From JAPPLB01 sp965218555 (lineage in GTDB: Bacteria > Acidobacteriota > Terriglobia > Bryobacterales > UBA6623): a DNA stretch of 64,000 bases. Location of the stretch: assembly GCA_965218555.1 (NCBI GenBank), contig OZ244625.1:2604001-2668000 (forward strand), written 5' to 3'. Each line of letters begins with the position of its first letter. Position 1 is the first letter of the stretch. The translations under genes and the position numbers were made by a program. The notes beneath the pieces were generated by a model. It was not told where the DNA came from. It saw only the letters and a program-made list of their open reading frames with translations, and searched no databases. Of the stretch, positions 43,050 through 50,191 are shown piece after piece.

Positions 43050-43394
43050 GACTGATTGCTCCTGAAGCTGCCGGTTGTTATCTTAACCCGGCCGGACCGG
43101 TTGGAGTGAGGACGTTTACTTCTACAAGAAGGGGCGTCGAGGCGAGATGGTTGTACATTGCGGCCTGCGGCCCTGCTCCGCCGAAGCCGATATACTTGAG
43201 CAGGCGCTTCCAGTAGTGGGACGCCATCCGGAAGACGATGAGGCCCGGGCTGGTCTTGCTCATCTGGCGCCGTCCGGCCAGGAGGCCTGCCCGGTTGATG
43301 ATGAAGCGGAAGCCACAGGCGTCGGGCGAATTCCTGGACCAGGCATTCGGAGACGAGCGTGGTGGTTCCGTCTATGGACTGATTGAGAGGGAGC
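43050..43394. other. Intergenic stretch with a possible broken minus-strand ORF
   Basis: About 345 bp. On the minus strand one frame reads SIDGTTTLVSECLVQEFA and a neighbouring frame reads ACGFRFIINRAGLLAGRRQM and GLIVFRMASHYWKRLLKYIG. This would look like one protein split by a frameshift near 43325, but I cannot assign it to any family. No start with a ribosome-binding site is evident. Confidence 0.3.
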
Positions 43395-43802
43395 ATGAGC
43401 GTTGAGCTAATCAGCATCTTGACCGCGATCGTGGCGGTGGGAGTGGCCTTGGCCGGAGTGATCCTGGCCAGCAGTCGCGGCCTGCGGCAGGACATGGTGC
43501 GTCTGGAATCGCGGCTGGATGTCAGGCTCAGTGCGCTGGAGTCTCAGTTTGACAGCCGCATCAGCGCGCTGGAGTCGCGGCTGGAAGCGTACATCAATGA
43601 CTTGCGTGGCGAGGTCGGTGAACTCCGCGAACGCATGGCGCATGAGGTCAGTGAACTCCGCGAACGCATGGCGCATGAGGTCGGTGAACTCCGCGAACGC
43701 ATGGCGCATGAGGTCAGTGAACTCCGCGAACGCATGGCGAAGCTCGAAGGCTTGCTGGAAGGATTGCGGGAGGCCGTGACGGGCCGAGTCTCTGCCGGCT
43801 AA
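43395..43802 (+). CDS. Small membrane-anchored coiled-coil protein with 11-residue repeats
   Basis: A 135-residue protein starting MSVELISILTAIVAVGVALA, giving one N-terminal membrane segment, then a long charged coiled coil. Residues ~73-115 are four near-perfect copies of the 11-mer EVxELRERMAH, with x alternating Gly and Ser. An 11-residue (hendecad) period favours a slightly right-handed or straight coil. Such MSVELISxL proteins are common small unknowns that may tether or measure distance at the membrane. It stands alone. Copy number of the repeat probably varies between strains. Confidence 0.7.
   Translation: MSVELISILTAIVAVGVALAGVILASSRGLRQDMVRLESRLDVRLSALESQFDSRISALESRLEAYINDLRGEVGELRERMAHEVSELRERMAHEVGELRERMAHEVSELRERMAKLEGLLEGLREAVTGRVSAG
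43611..43739 (+). repeat. 33-bp tandem repeat, four copies (66-bp higher-order period)
   Basis: Units begin at 43611, 43644, 43677 and 43710 (last unit 30 bp). Odd units contain gaggtcggtg and even units gaggtcagtg, so the array looks like a duplicated 66-bp pair. It encodes the EVxELRERMAH coiled-coil repeats of the surrounding gene. Confidence 0.9.
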
Positions 43803-43963
43803 GGGCGGAAAAGCCAGAGAGCATTAAACGGGACGCCGATACGGGGGTTCATGGCGCGGCTGATGGCCGAGGGGAGTAACCGAGACCGCTATGCAGAAAC
43901 TCCAAGATGACATGCTACGCATGGGGCGCATGTGACCGGCGCCTTCGATGAGCTTTCAACCCG

Positions 43964-44869
43964 ATGACCGCCATCAAGCTGTTTGCCCTGGACGCAGGAT
44001 CGGCCACTGAGATCCCGGGAAGCGCCTCGCCGCTGGAAAAGTCACTTCAACACCTGATCGAGCGGAACATCGAGGCGATGCTCGGTATCCGGCTTCTCGG
44101 CAGCGAGTACTCGACAGGCCCGAAGCATGGCGGACGGATCGACACGCTCGGTATCGATGAGAACGCGAGCCCCGTGATCATCGAGTACAAGCGCGCCACC
44201 AACGAAAACGTCATCAATCAGGGGCTCTTCTATCTGGACTGGCTGCTCGATCATCGGGCGGAGTTCAAGCTGCTTGTCATGGACAAGCTGGGCAAGGACA
44301 TGTCCGGGGAGATCGACTGGACCGCGCCGCGCCTGCTTTGCATCGCGGGCGGATTCACGCGTTATGACGAGTATGCGGTGCGGCAGATGAACCGGAATAT
44401 CGAGTTGTTCCGCTACCGGCGTTTCGGCGAGAACCTGCTGATGCTGGAGTTGGTGACCGAGATCGTGGCCGAACAGGGAACCTCCAGCGGGGAAGCGACC
44501 GAATCGATGACGTCCCATAAAAAGACGATGTCGGACACATTGGCGGCGCTGGACGGCCAGCTTCAGGACATCTACCAGGCGCTGCGCACGCATCTCCTGG
44601 CGTTGGGAGACGACGTTCAGGAGAAGACGCTGAAATTCTATGTGGCCTTCAAGCGGCTGCGGAACTTCGCCCGCGTTAAGGTGCATCCGAGCAAGGAAGC
44701 GGTGAGCGTTGTTCTCAATGTGAATCCGGACACGATCACCCTTGAGCAAGGTTTCACCCGTGACTTCCGCAAGGTCGACTGGGCCGAAGATCTGGAGGTC
44801 ACCATTCGCACCTGGGAAGACCTGGAACGCGCGAAGCCTCTTCTGCAAATGAGCTACGAGGCGGGCTGA
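43964..44869 (+). CDS. NucS-like PD-(D/E)XK nuclease domain plus DUF5655
   Basis: A 301-residue protein. Residues ~20-160 look like the endonuclease NucS/DUF91 nuclease fold: LEKSLQHLIERNIEAMLGIR, then the catalytic-type motif D60...E74-x-K76 in GRIDTLGIDENASPVIIEYK. The C-terminus (~190-298) matches DUF5655: YQALRTHLLALGDDVQEKTL, KFYVAFKRLRNFARVKVHPS and a final RTWEDLERAKPLLQMSYE. Such proteins are predicted nucleases of unknown role and are often found near mobile or defence genes; here a BrnTA remnant and VapBC follow. Catalysis is inferred from the motif. Confidence 0.75.
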   Translation: MTAIKLFALDAGSATEIPGSASPLEKSLQHLIERNIEAMLGIRLLGSEYSTGPKHGGRIDTLGIDENASPVIIEYKRATNENVINQGLFYLDWLLDHRAEFKLLVMDKLGKDMSGEIDWTAPRLLCIAGGFTRYDEYAVRQMNRNIELFRYRRFGENLLMLELVTEIVAEQGTSSGEATESMTSHKKTMSDTLAALDGQLQDIYQALRTHLLALGDDVQEKTLKFYVAFKRLRNFARVKVHPSKEAVSVVLNVNPDTITLEQGFTRDFRKVDWAEDLEVTIRTWEDLERAKPLLQMSYEAG

Positions 44870-44912
44870 TGGGGCGTGTCATCGAACGACAAGGTTTCCC
44901 CCATGATGGGTC

Positions 44913-45170
44913 TCATGCAGTGTCATGCTCCCTGATCCACTCGCGAAGGGCTTCGTCGATCCGAGTCTGCCACCCGCGGCCGCCCATCTTGAAGTGATTG
45001 ATCACGTCATGGGAAAGGCGGATGGTGGTTGACCCTTTTGGCTTGGCTACCGCTGGCCGACCACGGCGAACGGTAGCCTTGACGAACTTCTCCGGCCAGC
45101 CGTCCCCGGAAAGGTCGGGCGCGTCATCCCGATCGAAACCTCGGTTTGTAGAGTGTTTCTTCCCGTTCAT
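44913..45170 (-). CDS. brnA: BrnA family antitoxin
   Basis: An 85-residue protein ending with the BrnA ribbon-helix-helix region: KGSTTIRLSHDVINHFKMGG, then RGWQTRIDEALREWIREH. BrnA binds DNA through this domain and neutralises the BrnT ribonuclease. Its ATG lies inside the 3' end of the brnT remnant (47-bp overlap, toxin first), the usual BrnTA order. Because the toxin is 5'-truncated, this antitoxin is probably an orphan. Confidence 0.85.
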   Translation of the reverse strand: MNGKKHSTNRGFDRDDAPDLSGDGWPEKFVKATVRRGRPAVAKPKGSTTIRLSHDVINHFKMGGRGWQTRIDEALREWIREHDTA

Positions 45171-45351
45171 TGGCTTTCCTCATGCTGATACTGCGATGCG
45201 TGCCGCTGCGAGGCGTCCAGACCAGGATCATCATTCTCCCGTCAAGAAACCTTATAGTGATGAAGCGGTCCTCGCCGTAGTCCTGCCGGTCGTCCTCAAC
45301 GGTCAGCGTAGCGCCCGCGAACACCTCGCCGGCACGGGCCGTGTCGAGTCC
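45124..45351 (-). pseudogene. brnT: BrnT toxin gene, 5'-truncated
   Basis: From about 45351 the minus strand reads GLDTARAGEVFAGATLTVED, then FITIRFLDGRMMILVWTPRS and HRSISMRKANEREETLY, ending at 45124. This is BrnT from its second helix onwards. The family N-terminus (FEWDxxKxxxNxxKHG) is absent, and upstream DNA instead encodes, on the other strand, a histidine-kinase fragment. A GTG at 45324 could still give a 66-residue product, but it would lack the first strand and helix needed for RNase activity. Confidence 0.7.
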
Positions 45352-45516
45352 ATGATCGTCACCTTGCAGGATCTGGCGCCGCTGGAGGAACTGGTGCGGT
45401 CGCGGGCCGAGTTCCTCGGCATGATGAGCTGCGAGCTGAGCGTCCCGCTGACCTCCATCAAGGGCTCGACGGTCACCGTGCTGGGCGCCTCGCCGACCCT
45501 CGACCCCGCCCGTTAA
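45352..45516 (+). pseudogene. Histidine-kinase fragment (PAS-linker and H-box) with mutated phospho-acceptor
   Basis: The plus strand reads MIVTLQDLAPLEELVRSRAE, then FLGMMSCELSVPLTSIKGST, and stops at 45516. This matches the hybrid-kinase pattern 'TIQDMAPLEELERLRAEFLGMVSHELR(T/A)PLTSIKGS'. The His of the H-box (SHEL) is Cys here (SCEL) and the following Arg is Ser. No catalytic ATPase domain follows. Homology starts exactly where BrnT homology on the opposite strand ends (~45350), marking a rearrangement breakpoint. It is a relic, not a working sensor. Confidence 0.65.
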
Positions 45517-45557
45517 GGTCTCGACAAGATAAAAAGACGACCCTGGGACCGTTTGGT

Positions 45558-45953
45558 TCAGGCGGGTTCCAAGTCGAAGATGGGAATGTCCATCGCGCGG
45601 GCGAGAGCAATCATCCGCCCGTCATAGCTGGCAAGCGCAATCGACTGGCCTTGATTGCGCAAGTATTCGCATGACGCCAAATGCAGGGCATCCAGCGTAC
45701 GCACGGATGTGGGAAAGGCATCCAGAGCACGCGCCAGCACCGGAGGGGAAAGCTCCAGCAGCGCGATTCGCCCAATGAGTAAGCGAGCCGCCTCACCGTG
45801 GGATTCGGCGAGCCGGCGCGCATGCAGCCGGACCCAGATCTCATATTCCATCAACCGGCTGGCCACCAGGGTTTCATTCCAGAGACGGGCGGGCGGGCGA
45901 CGGTCTTCGGCCAAGAGTTGGGCGAGCACAACCGAGGTATCGACGTAGATCAC
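45558..45953 (-). CDS. vapC: VapC family PIN-domain ribonuclease toxin
   Basis: A 131-residue PIN domain with acidic active-site residues Asp5 (YVDTSV), Glu36 or Glu38 (MEYEIW), Asp88 (TLDALHLAS) and Asp111 (SYDGRM). VapC cleaves RNA (tRNA or rRNA in studied cases) with Mg2+. Its ATG overlaps the stop of the antitoxin gene by 4 bp, giving the canonical antitoxin-first VapBC operon. All catalytic positions are intact, so this module appears functional, unlike the neighbouring BrnTA. Confidence 0.88.
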   Translation of the reverse strand: MIYVDTSVVLAQLLAEDRRPPARLWNETLVASRLMEYEIWVRLHARRLAESHGEAARLLIGRIALLELSPPVLARALDAFPTSVRTLDALHLASCEYLRNQGQSIALASYDGRMIALARAMDIPIFDLEPA

Positions 45954-46243
45954 CGTTCGCTTCTATCGCCATCCAATTCGCAGAGCAGGTCTCGGAGCGG
46001 CGCAACTGGTTCCGGTGTAGGAGGCTTCCCGGCAGCGGGCAGCACCGGCGGCGTCAACCAGCCCCTGCGCACCGCTTCGGCCAACAGCGCATCGGCAAGA
46101 ATCGGGCTCCTGGTTCCTTTGGGAGGACCGATTTCTGCGACCACCCTGTCACGATCCGTCACCAGAACGGTTTCACCTGATGCTGCCAGCCGCACGTACT
46201 CGCTCAGCCGACTGTTGAGCACTTTCACGCCAACTGATCTCAT
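45950..46243 (-). CDS. vapB: VapB/Phd-type antitoxin
   Basis: A 97-residue protein starting MRSVGVKVLNSRLSEYVRLA, then SGETVLVTDRDRVVAEIGPP. This is the Phd/YefM fold that binds the operator DNA. The Pro-rich, acidic C-terminus (from ~65) would wrap the VapC toxin. The ATG at 46243 was preferred over an upstream non-ATG codon because the promoter -10 ends only 7 bp before it. Coupled to vapC by an ATGA overlap. Confidence 0.85.
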   Translation of the reverse strand: MRSVGVKVLNSRLSEYVRLAASGETVLVTDRDRVVAEIGPPKGTRSPILADALLAEAVRRGWLTPPVLPAAGKPPTPEPVAPLRDLLCELDGDRSER

Positions 46244-46250
46244 GGACAGC

Positions 46251-46279
46251 AAAGTAGCAACTGGAAGCTACTTTGTCAA
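46251..46279 (-). promoter_or_regulatory. vapBC promoter with embedded operator inverted repeat
   Basis: On the minus strand TTGACA (46279-46274), a 17-bp spacer and TACTTT (46256-46251) form a near-consensus sigma-70 promoter. An inverted repeat, AAAGTAGC (46251-46258) and GCTACTTT (46267-46274), covers the -10, the spacer and the -35 edge. This is the expected layout for autorepression by the VapBC complex. Transcription would start at or next to the vapB ATG, implying a leaderless message. Confidence 0.6.
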
Positions 46280-46548
46280 ATCCAGGGGCTAACACCCTGG
46301 GTGCGGAGCCGCGTGCGCTCGCCTCGGTGTAGTGCGACTGTTGATTTGCGGCAACGGCAGACGGTCGTTTCGGATGGTTTGCGGGGATGGTAAACGGCTG
46401 TTCAGGCGTTGTTGGCTTTGGCGGGGTTTGGGCCTCGACCTTGATGGCCTGACCCAAGGCCGGCGGAGGAAGTCAACCAACATAGCCGGGCATGGCCGGG
46501 CCCTTCTTGTCCCGCCGCGGCCGCGGAGCTGCGGACCTGCCTGGGGTC
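46280..46548. other. Gene-free stretch upstream of vapBC
   Basis: About 270 bp with only low-complexity Pro/Ala/Thr frames on the minus strand. No gene, RNA or repeat of note is seen. Confidence 0.4.
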
Positions 46549-48138
46549 TCAGGCCTGGATGAACTGTTGCTCATGCTCGACGAGCTCGCGGGTGAGGTCG
46601 CGGGCCATTCGGTCCATGGCTTCGGCGCGGTCGGGCTCGGCGGCGATGAGGTTGTTGTGCTCGGTGGGGTCGTCGGTCGTGTTATAGAGCTCGGGACCTT
46701 CCTTGAAGAGCTGGCTGCCTTCTTTCTGCTTGGCGTCGCCATCGAGAAAGTAGTGGTAGCTCCAGTCGTCGTGGCGAACATTGAGGGATTTGCCGTAGTG
46801 GCAGCAGACCGCGAAGTCGCGCACCTTCTCTTCTCGGCCGAGGATGAGCGGCACGAGGCTGCGTGAGGTCATCGCCGGCGGCGGGGCGATGCCGAGGTGG
46901 TCGAGGATGGTGGCGGTGATGTCGGTGAGCTGCACATAAGACTCGACGCGCTCAACGCTTTGTCCGCCGGGCTCACGAATGATCAGGAAGGTGTGGGCCA
47001 GCTCTTCGTAGGCCCAGGGGCGGATTTTTCGGATGATGCCGTGATCGCCGAACGGCTCGCCGTGGTCGGTTCCGATCACGATCATCGTGTTGTCGTAGAG
47101 CCCCATTTGCTTGATTTCGTCGAGGAAGTTGCCGACGCAATAGTCCACGAAAGCGATGACGGCGGCGTAGAGCGACATGATGTTGGTGATCTCCTCTGCG
47201 TCGAGGTAGCCCTCGGAGTCGCCGGGCGTGGGGAGAATCAACCTCTTGCCGCTCAAGGCGGGAGCGACCTGTTTCAGGAAGCGGTCGGGCGGGTCCCAGG
47301 GCTCGTGCGGACAGAAGGAATCGATCCAAAGGAACAAGTTCTCTTTGCGCTCCTGGCGTTTGAGCCAATCGAGGGCGTGCCCCATGACGCGCGGGGTGAA
47401 GTGGTCGTCCTCGGTTCGCCAGTCATGGCGGTTGGTGAGGTACTGGCGGATTTGGTCGGCTTCTTTCGGCTTGCCGGTGCGCGGCTTGTAGAACGGTTCG
47501 ATGTCGACCTGGATGCGCGGGTCGCGGACGTAAGGGTCGCCTTCCTGTCCGCGCAGCCAGATGACATCGTCGAAGCCGCGGCTGAAACCGTACCCGGGCT
47601 TGTGCATGTGGTACGTGTCGGAGACGAGGCAGGAGCGGAAACCTTCGCTCCAGAGAATCTCGGCGAGCAGAGGGTGATCCTCGGGGTGGAGCACCTGCCA
47701 GGGTCGGAAGGGATAGGTGAGCTTGCCGCTGAAGAGGCTGGTGCGGACGGGGATGGTGGGCAGGCCCTCGGGATAGCAGCGCATAAAGAGCGTCGATTCG
47801 GCGGCGAACCGGTCGAGGTTCGGGGTGGGGACTTTGGAGTTTCCGAAGGCGCCGAGGTGATCGGAGCGAAAGCTGTCGAGCATGATGACGATGACGTTCT
47901 TGGCGTCCCAGTCGGCGCGAATGGATGGGCCCCAGCCGGGGGGACGGCGATAGTTGTCACGCCCGGGGAGATTGACGGGAGAAAACGGGTCGTCGTAGAG
48001 GCGCTTCAGCCGGGGCTTTGTTGGTTCTTCCGGTGGACCGCATCCGGCGAGCAGAGCTCCGGAGGCAACGGTGGATGCGGCGGCTTTCTTGACGAAGGTT
48101 CTCCGGGAGGGTTGGCGGTCATCGAAGCGATTCTTCAT
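46549..48138 (-). CDS. Tat-exported lipoprotein sulfatase-family hydrolase with Thr nucleophile position
   Basis: A 529-residue protein. The start at MKNRFDDRQPSRRTFVKKAA gives a twin-arginine signal with a lipobox ending in Cys33 (GALLAGCG). The sulfatase fold shows the metal site VIVIMLDSFRSDHLGAFG, then T128-I-P-V-R132 in GLPTIPVRTSLFSGKL where the family has C/S-x-P-x-R. Later come WIDSFCPHEPWDPP and GTDHGEPFGDHGII with the remaining ligands. With Thr instead of Cys/Ser, formylglycine cannot form, so arylsulfatase activity is unlikely. A phospho-transfer or phosphoesterase role is more plausible. It is divergent from the DUF1549/1553-DUF1501 pair across a ~130-bp spacer. Confidence 0.85.
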   Translation of the reverse strand: MKNRFDDRQPSRRTFVKKAAASTVASGALLAGCGPPEEPTKPRLKRLYDDPFSPVNLPGRDNYRRPPGWGPSIRADWDAKNVIVIMLDSFRSDHLGAFGNSKVPTPNLDRFAAESTLFMRCYPEGLPTIPVRTSLFSGKLTYPFRPWQVLHPEDHPLLAEILWSEGFRSCLVSDTYHMHKPGYGFSRGFDDVIWLRGQEGDPYVRDPRIQVDIEPFYKPRTGKPKEADQIRQYLTNRHDWRTEDDHFTPRVMGHALDWLKRQERKENLFLWIDSFCPHEPWDPPDRFLKQVAPALSGKRLILPTPGDSEGYLDAEEITNIMSLYAAVIAFVDYCVGNFLDEIKQMGLYDNTMIVIGTDHGEPFGDHGIIRKIRPWAYEELAHTFLIIREPGGQSVERVESYVQLTDITATILDHLGIAPPPAMTSRSLVPLILGREEKVRDFAVCCHYGKSLNVRHDDWSYHYFLDGDAKQKEGSQLFKEGPELYNTTDDPTEHNNLIAAEPDRAEAMDRMARDLTRELVEHEQQFIQA

Positions 48139-48210
48139 GACCCGCCCATGGTAAGCGGTCGGCCGCGGGAAATGGGCTTTGAAACGACTTCGGCCGATCA
48201 TGTATTCGCA

Positions 48211-48239
48211 TTGACACGGTGAGAGGGCGGGCGTACCAT
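48211..48239 (+). promoter_or_regulatory. Sigma-70-type promoter of the DUF1549/1553 gene
   Basis: TTGACA (48211-48216), a 17-bp spacer and TACCAT (48234-48239) precede the ATG at 48272, which itself has GGAGG 6 nt upstream (48261-48265). The predicted start of transcription is about 48246. Confidence 0.5.
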
Positions 48240-48271
48240 ATCGTTAGCTTCATCCATTTTGGAGGCCGCTC

Positions 48272-50113
48272 ATGAAGCAGGCGGGAAGCATAGTTGTGTG
48301 TGCGCTGCTAGCAGCTTTGATGCTGTCCGCGCAGAATCAAGGCGAGCCGCGCGAGGCTCGTCCCGAGGTTCTCACCCCGGAGAAGTTTTCCGAGACTCAT
48401 GGTTCGTTGTTCGACCGTCCGAAGTCGAAGGAAGCGGCGGAGTTGACGGATCGGCTGCTCGGGTCTGAACCGGGCGAGGAGCCGGGCCGCGTGGAGCGGC
48501 GGAACTTCATCGACGATCACATCTTCGGCAAGATGGAGCGCGAGGGCGTGCCGCATGCGCCGCCAGCATCGGACATCGAGTTTCTGCGGCGCGCGACGAT
48601 TGATTTGACGGGGCGCATCCCGGCTCGGACTCAAGTGCGCGCCTTCCTGGCGGATGATGACCCCAACAAACGCGACAAGCTGATCGATCGTTTGATCGAC
48701 AGCGAAGAGTTTGTCGAGAAGTGGGCCTACCACTTCATGGACCTGTTCCGCGCGAATGGCAAGATGGGGCGCGGACAGCACCTCTTCCACTATTGGATGA
48801 AGCAGAACCTGCGCTCCGACAGGCCCTACGACAAGGTTGCGTACGACATCATCTCGGCGTCGGCGAAGAGCAACCACGTGGTCGCTGCGTCGAACGTGAT
48901 CGCGCGCGAGCACATCCAGGGGGCGCCGCAGCCGAAAGACGGCGACGACCTCAGCATGGTGCATCAGCTCGATACGCATGACGAGCTGGCGATTCATTAC
49001 GCCAAGATCTTCATGGGGCTGAATCTGTCGTGTATTTCGTGCCACGACGGGCAGGGACACCTCGAGAAGGTGAACGTCTGGCTGAGCACAAAGAGGCGGA
49101 CGGAGTTCTTCCAGACCGCGGCGTTCATGGGCCGTTCGCGGTATCTGATGTATTTCGAGAACGGCAAGCCGCAGTCGGGCGAGTTTTTATTGGATGACGG
49201 CAATCCCGGATACGACACCGAGGGCCACAGCATGGTGCGCGTCGCGCGGCTGGGCGGGCCGGAAAATCCGGCGTTCCTGCTGAACGGCGAAGGGCCGCAA
49301 CCCGGCGAGGAACCGCGCGAGGCGCTGGGACGGATACTGACCGCGCATCCGCAGTTCGCTCGCGGCACGGTGAACCGCTTCTGGGCGAAGTTGATGGGCT
49401 TCGGGATCGTCGAGCCGTTCGACGAATTCGATTTGCTGCGGCAGGATCCGGACAACGTGCCCGAAGGCTGGGAGTTGCAGCCGTCGCACCCGGAGCTGCT
49501 GGACGAGTTGGCGCAGAGTTTTCGCGAGAGCGGCCACAGCATCAAGGAGTTGATGCGGACGATCACCAGGTCGAGCGCCTATCAGTTGTCGGCGCGGTTC
49601 CAGGGCGAATGGAAGGAGTCGTACGCCAAGTACTTCGCCCGCAAGTTCGTGCGCCGGCTGAATGCCGAGGAGTTGCACGACGCGATTGCATTCGCTACGG
49701 ACCGGCCCGGGGAGTTCAAGTTCGGTGACGACAAAGTCGGCATGGCGATGAAGCTGTCGGGGCCTTCGGGCGGCCGCGATGTGCGGACTTTCCTACGGAC
49801 TTTTGGCCAGTCGGACCGCAATACGCCGCCGCGGGAGGTTCCCGGTTCGCTGCTGCATCCGTTGGCGCTGATGCAGTCGCCGGTGGTGGCGGATCGAGTC
49901 ATTGCCAAGGAAGACAGCCGCGTGAAGAACCTGCTCGACAGCTACGACAACGATCGGGTGGTTGACGAGATGTTCTTGGGGACGCTTTCGCGGCCACCGT
50001 CGGGCGATGAGAAAGAGGTTGCCTTGGCGGCCTTGAACAAGGACCGCGCCGCGGGGGCGGAGAACTTGCAGTGGGCGCTGCTCAACAGCGTGGAGTTCTT
50101 CTTCAATTACTAG
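48272..50113 (+). CDS. DUF1549/DUF1553 secreted cytochrome-like protein
   Basis: A 613-residue protein with a signal peptide (residues ~5-20). The DUF1549 domain begins near residue 75 (IDDHIFGKMEREGVPHAPPA, FLRRATIDLTGRIPARTQVR) and contains CISCHDG, a single CxxCH haem motif at ~250. DUF1553 follows from ~345 (REALGRILTAHPQFARGTVN, RFWAKLMGFGIVEPFDEFD). It ends with RPPSGDEKEVALAAL and the usual NSVEFFFNY terminus. These Planctomycete/Acidobacteria proteins pair with DUF1501 proteins and are linked to polysaccharide breakdown, but the biochemical role is unproven. It is shorter than many homologues because the N-terminal cytochrome module is absent. Confidence 0.88.
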   Translation: MKQAGSIVVCALLAALMLSAQNQGEPREARPEVLTPEKFSETHGSLFDRPKSKEAAELTDRLLGSEPGEEPGRVERRNFIDDHIFGKMEREGVPHAPPASDIEFLRRATIDLTGRIPARTQVRAFLADDDPNKRDKLIDRLIDSEEFVEKWAYHFMDLFRANGKMGRGQHLFHYWMKQNLRSDRPYDKVAYDIISASAKSNHVVAASNVIAREHIQGAPQPKDGDDLSMVHQLDTHDELAIHYAKIFMGLNLSCISCHDGQGHLEKVNVWLSTKRRTEFFQTAAFMGRSRYLMYFENGKPQSGEFLLDDGNPGYDTEGHSMVRVARLGGPENPAFLLNGEGPQPGEEPREALGRILTAHPQFARGTVNRFWAKLMGFGIVEPFDEFDLLRQDPDNVPEGWELQPSHPELLDELAQSFRESGHSIKELMRTITRSSAYQLSARFQGEWKESYAKYFARKFVRRLNAEELHDAIAFATDRPGEFKFGDDKVGMAMKLSGPSGGRDVRTFLRTFGQSDRNTPPREVPGSLLHPLALMQSPVVADRVIAKEDSRVKNLLDSYDNDRVVDEMFLGTLSRPPSGDEKEVALAALNKDRAAGAENLQWALLNSVEFFFNY

Positions 50114-50126
50114 CGGCGGGGAATCG

Positions 50127-50146
50127 GGCGCGGCATGCCGCGCCCC
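50127..50146. repeat. Intergenic palindrome, copy 2
   Basis: GGGCGCGGCATGCCGCGCCC is a perfect 20-bp palindrome in the 78-bp spacer between the DUF1549/1553 and DUF1501 genes. Its 14-bp core is the same as at 30891-30904. Confidence 0.55.
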
Positions 50147-50191
50147 TGCGTTGGGCGAGGCCGGACCGGCTTGTAGTAGGGAGGTGTTCTG

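Noticed and set aside
43050..43390. Minus-strand protein of unknown family split by a frameshift
   Set aside because: I could not recognise either half or a start site, so it is only mentioned as an intergenic note and not called a gene.
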